The notes beneath the pieces were generated by a model. That model was not told the DNA's origin. It saw nothing but the letters and a program-made list of their open reading frames with translations, and searched no databases. Shown here piece after piece: positions 9,449 to 17,807 of a stretch of DNA of 38,102 nucleotides (position 1 is the first letter of the stretch; each line of letters opens with the position of its first letter). Position numbers and translations under genes: made by a program. Source of the stretch: Caryophanales bacterium UBA2298 (GTDB lineage Bacteria > Bacillota_I > Bacilli_A > Izemoplasmatales > Hujiaoplasmataceae); assembly GCA_002345425.1 (NCBI GenBank), contig DDWA01000003.1, forward strand, positions 12,861-50,962, written 5' to 3'.

Positions 9449-10398
9449 CTAACTCATCATTATTTCAAGTCCAGCTTGTGCTCCTTCATCTTCGTAAATT
9501 AAAACATTATTTTTATATAATTGTAATTTAATTATTCCTGATAGTCCCTCTTTTATTGTTTTAATCATCGCTCCTTTATCAGGTGACGCTAAAGATGTTG
9601 TTTTTCCATTAACTGCAGTTACAATTAATTTTAATTTACCTTTTTTTCCATAATATACTTTGTTACTTTCTATTTCTTTTTTTATAACTTTTGCAAAATT
9701 ATAAGTCGAAAAGCGATATTCTTCATTATTATAAATTAAATTTATTATCAAGCCATGAAAACTTAATCCCAAAAATGGTATTATTGCTTCAGAAAACATA
9801 AATGAAGTTTCTTTATTCTGAAAGTGATTGGATTGCATCTAAACATATTCTTTAGGAAAGGATTTACCCTAATCCTTTTCAATGTAACCGACGCCTCCAG
9901 AAAAATCTATTAATTCGCCGTCAGTTGTCAAATTTCTTTTAATTGAATGGTTCATACTGATTACGCCATGATAACATTCCATAAACTGAAAAAAAGCAAA
10001 GAAACCCACTATCAAGGAGAAAAGAATGATGTTTTGATTTTTGTTATGTTTGAAAAATAAAGTTTACCTTCCACATTTATGTTAAATTCATGAATTGCTA
10101 TATCTATATAGTCTTCTGAAAAAATATTTTTGCTAACACTTATTTCAAAAGGAGAATTTCTAAAAGTAACATATCTTGTTTTTAAATCATTGTTTTTCTT
10201 TGTTAAAAACACTTGAACAAAAGTGTGAGAGTTATCTTTGTTAATACTAATTCCCAGAATAAAGGTTATTGAATAATTCTTATCAGCATTTACTATTTTA
10301 TAATACCAGCCTTCAAAATAATTCCTTTTCTTTAAACTGCCTTTAAAACGTACCTGATTATTGATTTTTTGAAACATTTTGTTTTCTTGCATATACAA
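9449..10398 (-). pseudogene. Broken tocopherol-cyclase-family (VTE1-like, PF14249) protein
   Basis: Read as one frame with corrections, it gives the whole family pattern: RNYFEGWYYKIV, ITFILGISI and HTFVQVFL in the N-terminal part; QFMECYHGVISMNHS, then GYIEKD-stop-GKSFPKEYV-stop-MQSNHF in the middle; YRFSTYNFAKV and SPDKGAMIKTIKEGLSG at the end. Lesions: a one-base loss near 10015-10018, and TAG codons at 9869-9871 and 9839-9841, both where the family has Trp. Plant VTE1 closes the tocopherol ring; bacterial relatives are lipocalin-like beta-barrels of unknown role, often called AttH/tocopherol-cyclase-like. The true start may be the internal ATG at 10377, since the upstream frame overlaps the preceding gene. 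It heads an operon with the SOUL and epimerase-like genes. Confidence 0.82.
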
Positions 10399-10714
10399 AA
10401 TGAAAAACTAATTCAATAATCACGCCATATAAACCTCCAACAATAAACCCTGGCAAATCATTAAAATTCATAGTTGAATAAAAAGCAAAAGATATAAGAA
10501 GTCCAACTAATATACCCTGTAAAATCTTTTTAGTTAATGTAATATTACGTGGCATCATTGAGAAAACAAAGCCCATCAAAAAACGATTAAGCTAAAAAGA
10601 GAACAAATACCAATTTTCAAGTAGTTCAGGTAACTTTAAATTAGCGCCTAAAATGCATATTACTCCTAAAATACTACCTAGTACTAATCCTAACAATAAC
10701 TTTTTATAATCCGT
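10358..10714 (-). pseudogene. Broken small membrane protein
   Basis: A frame of about 118 codons preceded by a perfect AGGAGG (10720-10725), but the codon at the right distance is ACG (10712-10714), not ATG. It is then cut by TAG at 10593-10595 (FSF-stop-LNRFLMGFVF). Downstream, two or three hydrophobic segments can be seen (ILGVICILGA-like, ILVGLLISFAFYS, FIVGGLYGVIIELVFHF). The downstream part could restart at one of its internal ATG codons. The aromatic-stop-LNR context suggests a lost Trp. Family not recognised. The 3' end overlaps the start of the tocopherol-cyclase-like gene, so it was the first gene of that operon. Confidence 0.6.
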
Positions 10715-10781
10715 ATTTTCCTCCTAGTTTTTTATTCCATCAGGAATATATTCAGTGTGTTTATTATAACTCTATATAAAG

Positions 10782-10830
10782 ATTATACCATCATGTTCTT
10801 ACAAATAGATTTTTAAATGCATGACATGCA
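10782..10830 (-). promoter_or_regulatory. Extended -10 promoter and upstream palindrome for the glucanase operon
   Basis: On the minus strand, TGGTATAAT (10782-10790) is an extended -10 element 57 bases before AGGAGG of the first gene; no good -35 is seen. Farther upstream the perfect palindrome TGCATGACATGCA (10818-10830) is a candidate operator. Confidence 0.5.
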
Positions 10831-10899
10831 AACTTAAATCTTTAGATTAAGATAACAATAGCAAAAGAAATCATTAGTAACTATCTAACAAAAATATAT

Positions 10900-10954
10900 A
10901 AAAAAGATGTTAGCTGAAGCACAGATTATAATCTGCGATCCTAACATCTTTTTT
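10900..10954 (-). terminator. Terminator of the sugar ABC transporter operon
   Basis: A perfect 14-bp stem (10900-10913 with 10941-10954, AAAAAAGATGTTAG and its complement); the loop holds a second palindrome, CAGATTATAATCTG. Read on the minus strand it ends in a T-run, 36 bases after the permease stop. Confidence 0.85.
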
Positions 10955-10990
10955 AAGGAAGAAAATGTGGGATATTTTATTACTAGTTTT

Positions 10991-12208
10991 TTAGACTTCG
11001 ATTTTTTTCATGTTTCTTGTTTTAACATCAAATATAACTGCGGAGACTAAGATAATACCACTAACGATATTTTGAACATTTGATCCAAGCGACATCATTT
11101 GCATACCATTAATTAATGATGCCATAACTAAAGCTCCAATGATTGAACCAGTTACTTTTCCTACGCCACCAGCGGCACTTGTACCACCAACGAACGCAGC
11201 GGCAATGACTGATAATTCCAAACCTTCACCTGCAGTAAAAGTAGCTGAACTTAATCTAGCAAGGAACATTATCCCGCCCATTGCACTTAATAGTCCCATC
11301 GAACCAAATACAATATAAGTTATTTTTTTTACGCTAATACCACTTAATTCGGCTGCATCAGGATTTCCTCCAACAGCGTAGATATGTCTACCCAGAACGG
11401 TTTTATTGGTTAGGAAATGATAAACTGCCACAACAACTAGAACAATAATCAACGTCCAGCTAAATCCTTTATAACTAGCCAACAATAAAGTAATAGCCAT
11501 TACGATTAGTCCGATAAATGCTAATTTTGCAATAAATAAATTTGTTGATAATACTTCAAAACGGTATTTAATTCTTTCTTTTCTTGTTTTAATTTCTGAA
11601 AAAATAAACAAGACAATTGCGACAACTCCAAGTATAATTGTCAATAAATGAAATCCGCCTATAATCGCAATTGAAGGAATTGTTCCGCTGCCTATTGCTT
11701 TTATTATCGGATCATTAATACCTAATGTTCCTGTACTTTGAAGTGTATTAAATATCAACCCCTTATAGGCAAACATACCACCTAAAGTTGCAACAAAGGC
11801 GGGAATACCAATTTTAGCAACCAGATATCCTGATAAAAGGCCTGCTAAAAGGCCAATTGCTAACACTATTGGTATTGCTAAAATAACGGGGAGGTTAAAA
11901 GTAACGACGAGAACTGCTAGGATTGCTCCAACAAATCCGGCAATAGATCCAACGCTTAAATCAATGTGCCTAATAACGATAATGAGAGTCATACCAACTG
12001 CCATTACAGCAATATATCCAGTTTGTTGAATTAAATTGAACATATTTCGAGGTAATATAAAACGTCCGCCAGTTGTTATTATAAAAAAGATAAATATCGT
12101 TACTAAAGCGATATACATACCATAATCTCTTATGTTTTTCCTAAAAACGTTCCCTAAATCTTTAAAAAAACTTTTGAAAGCACTTCCTATATTTTTTAAA
12201 ATTTTCAT
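10991..12208 (-). CDS. mmsB: Multiple-monosaccharide ABC transporter permease (MmsB/GguB/XylH type)
   Basis: The membrane channel of a CUT2 sugar importer. 405 residues with about ten hydrophobic segments. Family blocks seen: YIAVMAVGMTLIIVIRHIDLSVGS, given here by position as residues about 67-90; GYLVAKIGIPAFVATLGG; TVLGRHIYAVGGNPDAAELSGI, the cytosolic loop that contacts the ATPase, about residues 272-293; and GLELSVIAAAFVGGTS near the end. The long insert between the halves (about 190-250) is typical of the GguB/MmsB branch rather than RbsC. The start ATG has GGAGG 5 bases upstream and lies 9 bases after the ATPase gene, whose TAG stop overlaps this ribosome site. A terminator follows. 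Confidence 0.92.
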   Translation of the reverse strand: MKILKNIGSAFKSFFKDLGNVFRKNIRDYGMYIALVTIFIFFIITTGGRFILPRNMFNLIQQTGYIAVMAVGMTLIIVIRHIDLSVGSIAGFVGAILAVLVVTFNLPVILAIPIVLAIGLLAGLLSGYLVAKIGIPAFVATLGGMFAYKGLIFNTLQSTGTLGINDPIIKAIGSGTIPSIAIIGGFHLLTIILGVVAIVLFIFSEIKTRKERIKYRFEVLSTNLFIAKLAFIGLIVMAITLLLASYKGFSWTLIIVLVVVAVYHFLTNKTVLGRHIYAVGGNPDAAELSGISVKKITYIVFGSMGLLSAMGGIMFLARLSSATFTAGEGLELSVIAAAFVGGTSAAGGVGKVTGSIIGALVMASLINGMQMMSLGSNVQNIVSGIILVSAVIFDVKTRNMKKIEV

Positions 12209-12217
12209 AATATCCTC

Positions 12218-13732
12218 CTATAATGTTGCTAGTCTCATTACGTTTTCTTGTGTTGCTTCAGCTTTTGAAAGTTCACCTGTGATTTTGCCCTCAGCAACAA
12301 CATACAAGCGATCACTCATGGCTAATAATTCAGGTAGTTCAGAAGAAATCATAATGATGCTCATTCCCTCATTAATCAATTCATTAATCAAAGTGTAAAT
12401 CTCAAATTTTGCACCAACATCAATTCCTCTAGTAGGCTCATCTAAAATTAAGATTTCTGGATTGGAAAACAATCCCTTGCTTATCGATACTTTCTGTTGA
12501 TTCCCACCACTAAGGTTCTCTACGATTTGTTGAATAGAAGGTGTTTTAATATTAATATCTTTACAATATTTTTCGGCAATCATAATTTCTTTGTTTTTGT
12601 CAATAATACCATTTTTTGATAAAGAGAATAGATTAATAATCGAAATATTTTGCTTTACATCTTGTTTTAATATCAAACCTTCATGCTTACGATCCTCAGA
12701 TACATAAATTATGCCATGTTTAATAGCATCTTTAGGGTGCTTAAAATTAACTTTTTCTCCGTGAATATAAACATCACCAGATGTATCATATTTTTTAGGA
12801 TTACCAAATATCGTTAAAGCTAATTCTGTTCTCCCAGCTCCCATTAAACCAGCCAAACCGACAACTTCACCTTTTCTCAAAACGATATTTGCGTTTTTAA
12901 CTACTTTTTTACTCTTAGCAAAATCATAAGAATTAATATTTTTTGTTTCTAAAACGATTTCTTTATCAACGTATTTTTCTCTTGGAGGATATATATTATT
13001 TATTTCTCTACCAACCATATCCTTAATAATACGGTCTTCGTTAATTTCCGATTTACTAATTGTCGAGATTGTTTTACCATCCCGCAATACGGTTACACTA
13101 TCCGCGATAGCTGTAACTTCTTTTAATTTATGTGAAATCATAATCGAAGTTACACCTTGCTTCTTTAATTCCACAAGCAAGTTCAATAGGTTGTCACTGT
13201 CATTTTCATTTAGTGCAGCTGTTGGTTCATCTAAAATTAGTAAAGTCACATTCTTGCTTAAAGCTTTTGCGATTTCTACTAATTGTTGTTGCCCCACATT
13301 TAAGTCTTTAACTCTTAGACCAGGATTAACTTTAAGTTTAACCTTATCTAGTTGTTCAGCTGCTTTATGTATAGTTTGATTCCAGTTAATAATACCGTTT
13401 GATTTAATTTCATGTGCTAAATAGATGTTTTCGTACACAGTCATCTCGGGAACTAAAGCCAACTCCTGATTAATGATAGCTAAACCTGCTTTTTCAGAAT
13501 CCGATATTTTCCTAAAATCAACGATTGCACCATTAAAAATTATTTCGCCTTCATAATCTCCAGTCGGATATATTCCACTTAAAACTTTCATCAATGTCGA
13601 TTTTCCAGCACCGTTTTCACCAACGACAAAATGGATTTCTCCTTGTTGCACTGAAAAATTAACATTATCAAGTGCCTTAACACCTGGAAATACTTTTGTT
13701 ATATTTCTCATTTCCAAAATTGTTTTTGACAT
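12218..13732 (-). CDS. mmsA: Multiple-monosaccharide ABC transporter ATP-binding protein (double NBD, MmsA/GguA type)
   Basis: Drives sugar import; two fused nucleotide-binding domains, as in all CUT2 systems. Domain 1 has Walker A GENGAGKST at residues 38-46, signature LNVGQQQ and Walker B LLILDEPTAAL. Domain 2 has the usual degenerate Walker A (LMGAGRTE), signature LSGGNQQ and Walker B ILILDEPTRGID. I choose the ATG at 13732 because GGAGGG lies 5 bases upstream; a frame reaching 13774 has no ribosome site. 504 residues, normal. It ends in TAG fused with the ribosome site of the permease gene. Upstream, a hairpin separates it from the binding-protein gene and may lower its expression relative to that gene. 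Confidence 0.93.
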   Translation of the reverse strand: MSKTILEMRNITKVFPGVKALDNVNFSVQQGEIHFVVGENGAGKSTLMKVLSGIYPTGDYEGEIIFNGAIVDFRKISDSEKAGLAIINQELALVPEMTVYENIYLAHEIKSNGIINWNQTIHKAAEQLDKVKLKVNPGLRVKDLNVGQQQLVEIAKALSKNVTLLILDEPTAALNENDSDNLLNLLVELKKQGVTSIMISHKLKEVTAIADSVTVLRDGKTISTISKSEINEDRIIKDMVGREINNIYPPREKYVDKEIVLETKNINSYDFAKSKKVVKNANIVLRKGEVVGLAGLMGAGRTELALTIFGNPKKYDTSGDVYIHGEKVNFKHPKDAIKHGIIYVSEDRKHEGLILKQDVKQNISIINLFSLSKNGIIDKNKEIMIAEKYCKDINIKTPSIQQIVENLSGGNQQKVSISKGLFSNPEILILDEPTRGIDVGAKFEIYTLINELINEGMSIIMISSELPELLAMSDRLYVVAEGKITGELSKAEATQENVMRLATL

Positions 13733-13795
13733 TTTTCCCTCCGATTTAATACTACTTATAAGGACATTTCTCAAGTGTTTGATCTTACAAGGAAA

Positions 13796-13824
13796 ATTGG
13801 TGGCATAACTTGTATGCCACCAAT
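13796..13824 (-). terminator. Intercistronic hairpin between binding protein and ATPase genes
   Basis: A perfect 12-bp stem (ATTGGTGGCATA 13796-13807 with its complement 13813-13824) and a 5-base loop, 15 bases after the chvE stop. On the minus strand it is followed by TTTTCCTT, a weak T-tract. Such hairpins after binding-protein genes usually cause partial termination or protect the upstream mRNA. Confidence 0.7.
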
Positions 13825-13838
13825 CATAAAGTTAATCC

Positions 13839-14921
13839 TTATTGACCTGCGTTATCAATTTCTTCTTGTGTGTAATAACCAGATGTAATAATTGCTGCCA
13901 CTAGGTTATCTTGTGTAACAACTACAACTTCAGTTGGAACAGCCGGAACATCATTTTCTCCATAGAAATGAGTTGCTGTTGGAAGTGCTTCGCCCTTCAT
14001 TAATTTGTCAGCGATATTAAATGCATTTTCAACTAATGTACGAACGTCTTTTAAGATTGTCATTGATTGATTACCATCTTGGATTGATTTGATAGATAAT
14101 TTATCAGCATCTTGTCCAGTAATGATAACTTCATCATAAACTTGAATGAATTCAGCTCTAATTGCGCGAGAAGTGAAATCATTTGGTGCTAAGAAAAATG
14201 CTTTAGTATCATGTTCTGCAGGAACGAATGTTGATACGTGGTTTTGAGCCAAAGTTGTTGTATCAGCTGGATCCCAGTTTGTATCAACTTGAGTCATGAT
14301 TTGTAAAGCTTCAGCAGTTGTTAAGTCAGCTTTGTTAATGAAATCTGCAGCTTTAGGAGCATTCATAACAACAAAAGTACCATCAGCAATTTTAGGTTGT
14401 AAAACTTTCCAAGCTCCACGGAAGAATAAAGGTGCATTTGCTTCCCAAGTACCGCCTGAATATAAGTATAATTCATTACCAGTAGTATCTCCTGCTTCAT
14501 CAATTAAAAATTGTCCTTGTTGTTCTCCAACAACGATTGAGTCAAATGTTACATAAAAAGAAACATCTGCTAAATCAATGATACGGTCATAAGCAATTAC
14601 TTTAACGCCTTCATCGATTGCACTTTGAACTGCAGTTTTTGCAGCTTCGCTGTCGTGAGCAGTAATAATTAGAACTTGCATTCCTTTAGAGACAAGAGTG
14701 TCAATATTAGAAGCTTCTGTTTGAGAATCTCCATCTGAGAATAAGATTTCATAACTATATTCAGTTTCATCTAAATAACTTCTGAATCTTGCTTCATCTT
14801 GAATCCATCTTTCTTCATTTTGTGTTGGTAGAACAATACCAATGTCCACTTTTTGACCACCACAAGCACTTAGTGCCAAACCAACAAAAAGTACAGTAAA
14901 CAATAAAAATAATTTTTTCAT
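13839..14921 (-). CDS. chvE: Sugar-binding lipoprotein of the ABC importer (ChvE-like)
   Basis: Captures monosaccharides outside the cell and hands them to the permease. 360 residues with a lipoprotein signal peptide (LSAC, Cys20) and a type I periplasmic-binding fold: VDIGIVLPTQNEERW at the start, DGDSQTEASNIDTLVSKG, VIAYDRIID, then a ChvE-like insert containing ELYLYSGG and the late segment ITGQDAD. The ending SGYYTQEEID is characteristic of ChvE/MmsE-type proteins. ChvE homologues bind glucose, galactose, arabinose or xylose; which one applies here cannot be read. AAGGAG lies 8 bases before the ATG. Its own promoter with a cre site lies upstream, and a hairpin follows. Confidence 0.9.
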   Translation of the reverse strand: MKKLFLLFTVLFVGLALSACGGQKVDIGIVLPTQNEERWIQDEARFRSYLDETEYSYEILFSDGDSQTEASNIDTLVSKGMQVLIITAHDSEAAKTAVQSAIDEGVKVIAYDRIIDLADVSFYVTFDSIVVGEQQGQFLIDEAGDTTGNELYLYSGGTWEANAPLFFRGAWKVLQPKIADGTFVVMNAPKAADFINKADLTTAEALQIMTQVDTNWDPADTTTLAQNHVSTFVPAEHDTKAFFLAPNDFTSRAIRAEFIQVYDEVIITGQDADKLSIKSIQDGNQSMTILKDVRTLVENAFNIADKLMKGEALPTATHFYGENDVPAVPTEVVVVTQDNLVAAIITSGYYTQEEIDNAGQ

Positions 14922-14950
14922 AATTTTCTCCTTCTTTTATTTTTGAATCT

Positions 14951-14987
14951 ATAATACTGCACAAAGTATATCATGAAAACGCTTTTA
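14951..14987 (-). promoter_or_regulatory. chvE promoter with overlapping catabolite-responsive element
   Basis: On the minus strand, TATTAT (14951-14956) and TTTTCA (14974-14979) are separated by 17 bases. The sequence ATGAAAACGCTTTTA (14973-14987, plus strand) closely fits the CcpA-binding cre consensus and overlaps the -35, a position expected to repress the importer when a preferred sugar is present. Confidence 0.6.
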
Positions 14988-15002
14988 TTTTAATGTGTTT
15001 TA

Positions 15003-15039
15003 TTATGATGTTTTTTATAAAATCTTATGATTATCATAA
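15003..15039 (-). promoter_or_regulatory. Candidate AraC-type regulator binding sites upstream of chvE
   Basis: TTATGAT occurs at 15003-15009 and again at 15025-15031, start to start 22 bases, about two helical turns. The second copy is part of the perfect palindrome TTATGATTATCATAA (15025-15039). It lies upstream of the -35, where an AraC-family activator such as the nearby YesN-type regulator would be expected to bind. Confidence 0.45.
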
Positions 15040-15070
15040 ATAGAAAACTAATTTCACAACTCTTTATTAT

Positions 15071-16084
15071 CTAATATATCTTTTTATAATCTATCCAAAT
15101 GTATTTATTATCTTCAATGACGAAAGAAAAATCATTCATGCCCAAACCTCTTACTAGTAAATACGCTAATTCGTTGATTGCTTGAGCCATGGTTTCAGAA
15201 TCGTTTAAAACCGTTCCATATAAATAACCCTTTTCAATTAACTCAACGGCAATAGGTAACCCATCTATTCCGACAACAGGAAACCATACCTCAGTTGCTC
15301 TGTCAATAATTCCATCAAGATTTTCATCAACAAAGAATCCTTCTTCTATTAAAACATTTATCGCTCCAATAGCCATAGCGTCATTATTAGCTATTACAAT
15401 TTCCATCGATTCACCGTATAAAGGTAATAAGTCGCGCATTTTTTGACTAGCTAAATCTTGAGAAAAATAAGCTTCTTCTACAGTCAAAATTTCAACTTCA
15501 AATCCGGCGTTATGCAATTCCTCAATTACCATTTCTGTCCTGATTTCAGCATCTTGATGTCCGGGTTCACCTTTTAAAATAACACATTGAATAACATTAT
15601 CGTCATTTAAATCAAATTCATTTAATGCATATGGGTTGCCACCGAATAGATTAATAATTATATCCGCTTGATATTCGGCTGATTGTTCTGGTTTAGCGCC
15701 GACGTAATATAATTTATCATAAAGTAATAAATCTTCTTTTATTGGTTCGCGATTTATAAAAATAATCGAAATATTATTTTCTTTAGCTTTAGCGATAAGC
15801 GGGTAAACACCCAAACGATCAACTGGATTAACTACGATTACATTAGAATCATTTAACAGTACATCACTGACTATTTCGTTTTGAATAATCTGTGAATTTT
15901 TGGAATCATAAGAAACAAAATGAAATTCGCTATAATTGTCACCTAAGTAAATTAAATCTTCAAAATCTTGCATATAAAGATCTTCAAAATCATAAATTAT
16001 TAAAGGAATTTCATAATCCTTATCTCCACATCCAGTTAAAGCAAATAACATCAATGACATTAATACAATTAGAAATTTTTTCAT
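15071..16084 (-). CDS. Second sugar-binding lipoprotein, probably sensory (MglB/XylFII-like)
   Basis: 337 residues with a lipoprotein signal peptide (LTGC, Cys19) and a type I periplasmic-binding fold: VIVVNPVD, IIFINREP, CVILKGEPGHQDAEIRT, VIANNDAMAIGAINVL and VVGIDGLPIAVELIEKG are classic galactose/ribose-binding blocks. It starts one base after the kinase stop, with the ribosome site GGGAG inside the kinase end, so the two are translationally linked. It has no transporter genes immediately after it; a separate promoter drives the real importer. This arrangement matches clostridial XylFII-LytS-type systems, in which the binding protein presents the sugar to the kinase. The sensory role is inference from position. 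Confidence 0.82.
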   Translation of the reverse strand: MKKFLIVLMSLMLFALTGCGDKDYEIPLIIYDFEDLYMQDFEDLIYLGDNYSEFHFVSYDSKNSQIIQNEIVSDVLLNDSNVIVVNPVDRLGVYPLIAKAKENNISIIFINREPIKEDLLLYDKLYYVGAKPEQSAEYQADIIINLFGGNPYALNEFDLNDDNVIQCVILKGEPGHQDAEIRTEMVIEELHNAGFEVEILTVEEAYFSQDLASQKMRDLLPLYGESMEIVIANNDAMAIGAINVLIEEGFFVDENLDGIIDRATEVWFPVVGIDGLPIAVELIEKGYLYGTVLNDSETMAQAINELAYLLVRGLGMNDFSFVIEDNKYIWIDYKKIY

Positions 16085-16085
16085 G

Positions 16086-17807
16086 TTATATTTCTCCCTT
16101 TAATATTGGGTAATAGATTTTAAATGTTGTGTTTTTATCCAATTCACTCGTTATCTCAATATCAGCAGTAGGCCCGTAATAAAGCTTTAATCTTTGAACA
16201 ACATTCTTTAATCCAACACTTTCATGATTATCACTGGCGATTTTTTCATAAATTTCTTCTATTTTTTGTTTAGTCAAACCATATCCGTTATTTGATACTT
16301 CAAAATTAACAAACCCATTTTCTTGATAAGCTTTGATATGAATTTGTCCTTTATATTCTTCATGGATTCCATGTTGTATTGCATTTTCAATCAATGGTTG
16401 TAAAATCAGTTTAACAACTTCATACTCTAAGATACTTTCATCAATATCGAAGGTATAATCAAACTTATTAGAATATCTTATTTGTTGAATTTGAATATAA
16501 TATTGCGCATGTTGAAGCTCTTTTTCAATCGGAATAACATCTTTACCTCTTGAAATACTAATCCTGAAAAAACGACTGAGGGCAATAACCATCTCAATGA
16601 CATGTTCATTATCTTTTTGTTCAGCTAACCAAACTATTGAATCTAAAGTGTTATATAAAAAGTGGGGATTTATTTGTGTTTGTAGAGCAATCAATTCAGT
16701 CTTTCTTTTTTCATTCTGTTCTTCGACCAAACGATCTAGTAGTCTTCTAATTTCCTTAATCATATCATTGTACGCTTGAGCTAAAATAACAACTTCTTTT
16801 TGTCCTTTAATATCAACTTCGCGGTACAAATGATCACTATTTTGAATTTCTAACATATGAGTTTTAAGTTGATTAAGCGGCTTTGTAATTTGTTTTGTAA
16901 GAATTGATGTTCCAATGATAGATAAAATAATAGTCGTTATAAAAACATAAAATAGCAACATCGATAAAGTGAACTGTGATGAAGATATAATTTCGACATT
17001 AATAAAAGTCGCAATTCTCCATCTGGTTCCATGGATTGTATTAATGCTCATATACATATCAGTGCCATTAATTTCAACGAATTTACCACCGATAATTAAA
17101 TCTCTGGCTAAAACATTACTTAAACAAGTTGAGTCAATACAGTTAGAATCTGAAGAATAAATTAACTCATCTTGATCGTTAAAAATAATAATATGTCCAT
17201 CTTCCCCTAAATTACTTTGTTTAGAAATAGTATCGATTTTCAAAGTACTAAGTTCAATTAAAAGCACACCAACTTGTTCTACACCATCTATATAATATTC
17301 AATCCTCTTGCTGGCATTAATTACTTCTTCATTTGTATTCAAAAAAACTTTTTTATTCGGGGATATAAGGAAAAAATATACACCTTCATTTTCAATCGCT
17401 TTTATAAACCATTCATGTTCAGTTAAATATGAATTTTGAACATAGCTCGAATAACTAGTAGCTTGAACATGGCCTGTATCGTCTACTAAACTGATAGATA
17501 TGATATCCGCGTTAAGGGTAGCAAAGGAATTATATAAACTATACAAATTTGTTTGATTCGCTGTCTCTAGTTTACTTGTTTCAATTTCAATATACCTTCC
17601 TGTTTCTCTAATTTCTTCAAAATGTGATTCATAATTCAAAATAATTTGTTTATTAATTTCCTTAGAGTTATCTTCAACAACTGATTCAAATGCTTTATAA
17701 GTTCTAAAATAAATAAAGCCACTAGAAAAAAGCAGTGCACTAAACACCAGTAAAATAACTACTAGACTAAGTTTTTTGTCAATGCTAACGTTCCTGAATG
17801 GCTTCAT
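16086..17807 (-). CDS. Sensor histidine kinase, YesM/LytS type
   Basis: Membrane kinase of 573 residues. TM1 at about 12-34, an extracellular Cache-like sensor domain at about 35-278, TM2 at about 279-303, HAMP region to about 355, then a His_kinase domain with INPHFLYNTLDS (phosphorylated His about 382) and an HATPase with PLIENAIQHGI. I choose the ATG at 17807, with AAGAGAG upstream; it lies inside the regulator gene, a 23-base overlap that suggests coupled translation. An earlier GTG at 17834 has no better ribosome site. It should phosphorylate the upstream-encoded YesN-type regulator in response to a sugar, likely via the following binding protein. Confidence 0.9.
   Translation of the reverse strand: MKPFRNVSIDKKLSLVVILLVFSALLFSSGFIYFRTYKAFESVVEDNSKEINKQIILNYESHFEEIRETGRYIEIETSKLETANQTNLYSLYNSFATLNADIISISLVDDTGHVQATSYSSYVQNSYLTEHEWFIKAIENEGVYFFLISPNKKVFLNTNEEVINASKRIEYYIDGVEQVGVLLIELSTLKIDTISKQSNLGEDGHIIIFNDQDELIYSSDSNCIDSTCLSNVLARDLIIGGKFVEINGTDMYMSINTIHGTRWRIATFINVEIISSSQFTLSMLLFYVFITTIILSIIGTSILTKQITKPLNQLKTHMLEIQNSDHLYREVDIKGQKEVVILAQAYNDMIKEIRRLLDRLVEEQNEKRKTELIALQTQINPHFLYNTLDSIVWLAEQKDNEHVIEMVIALSRFFRISISRGKDVIPIEKELQHAQYYIQIQQIRYSNKFDYTFDIDESILEYEVVKLILQPLIENAIQHGIHEEYKGQIHIKAYQENGFVNFEVSNNGYGLTKQKIEEIYEKIASDNHESVGLKNVVQRLKLYYGPTADIEITSELDKNTTFKIYYPILKGEI

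Noticed and set aside
4163..9871. Genome-wide recoding of TAG to Trp
   Set aside because: typA and the mmsA-type ATPase end in TAG directly before a terminator or the next ribosome site, so TAG is a normal stop here. Only leaky readthrough remains open.
10991..14921. Ribose-specific RbsABC importer
   Set aside because: The binding protein has the ChvE-type length and SGYYTQEEI ending, and the permease has the long central insert of the multi-sugar group.
15892..16113. Plus-strand frames overlapping the sugar locus and other large genes
   Set aside because: They are antisense shadows of well-supported genes, lack ribosome sites and have no family pattern.
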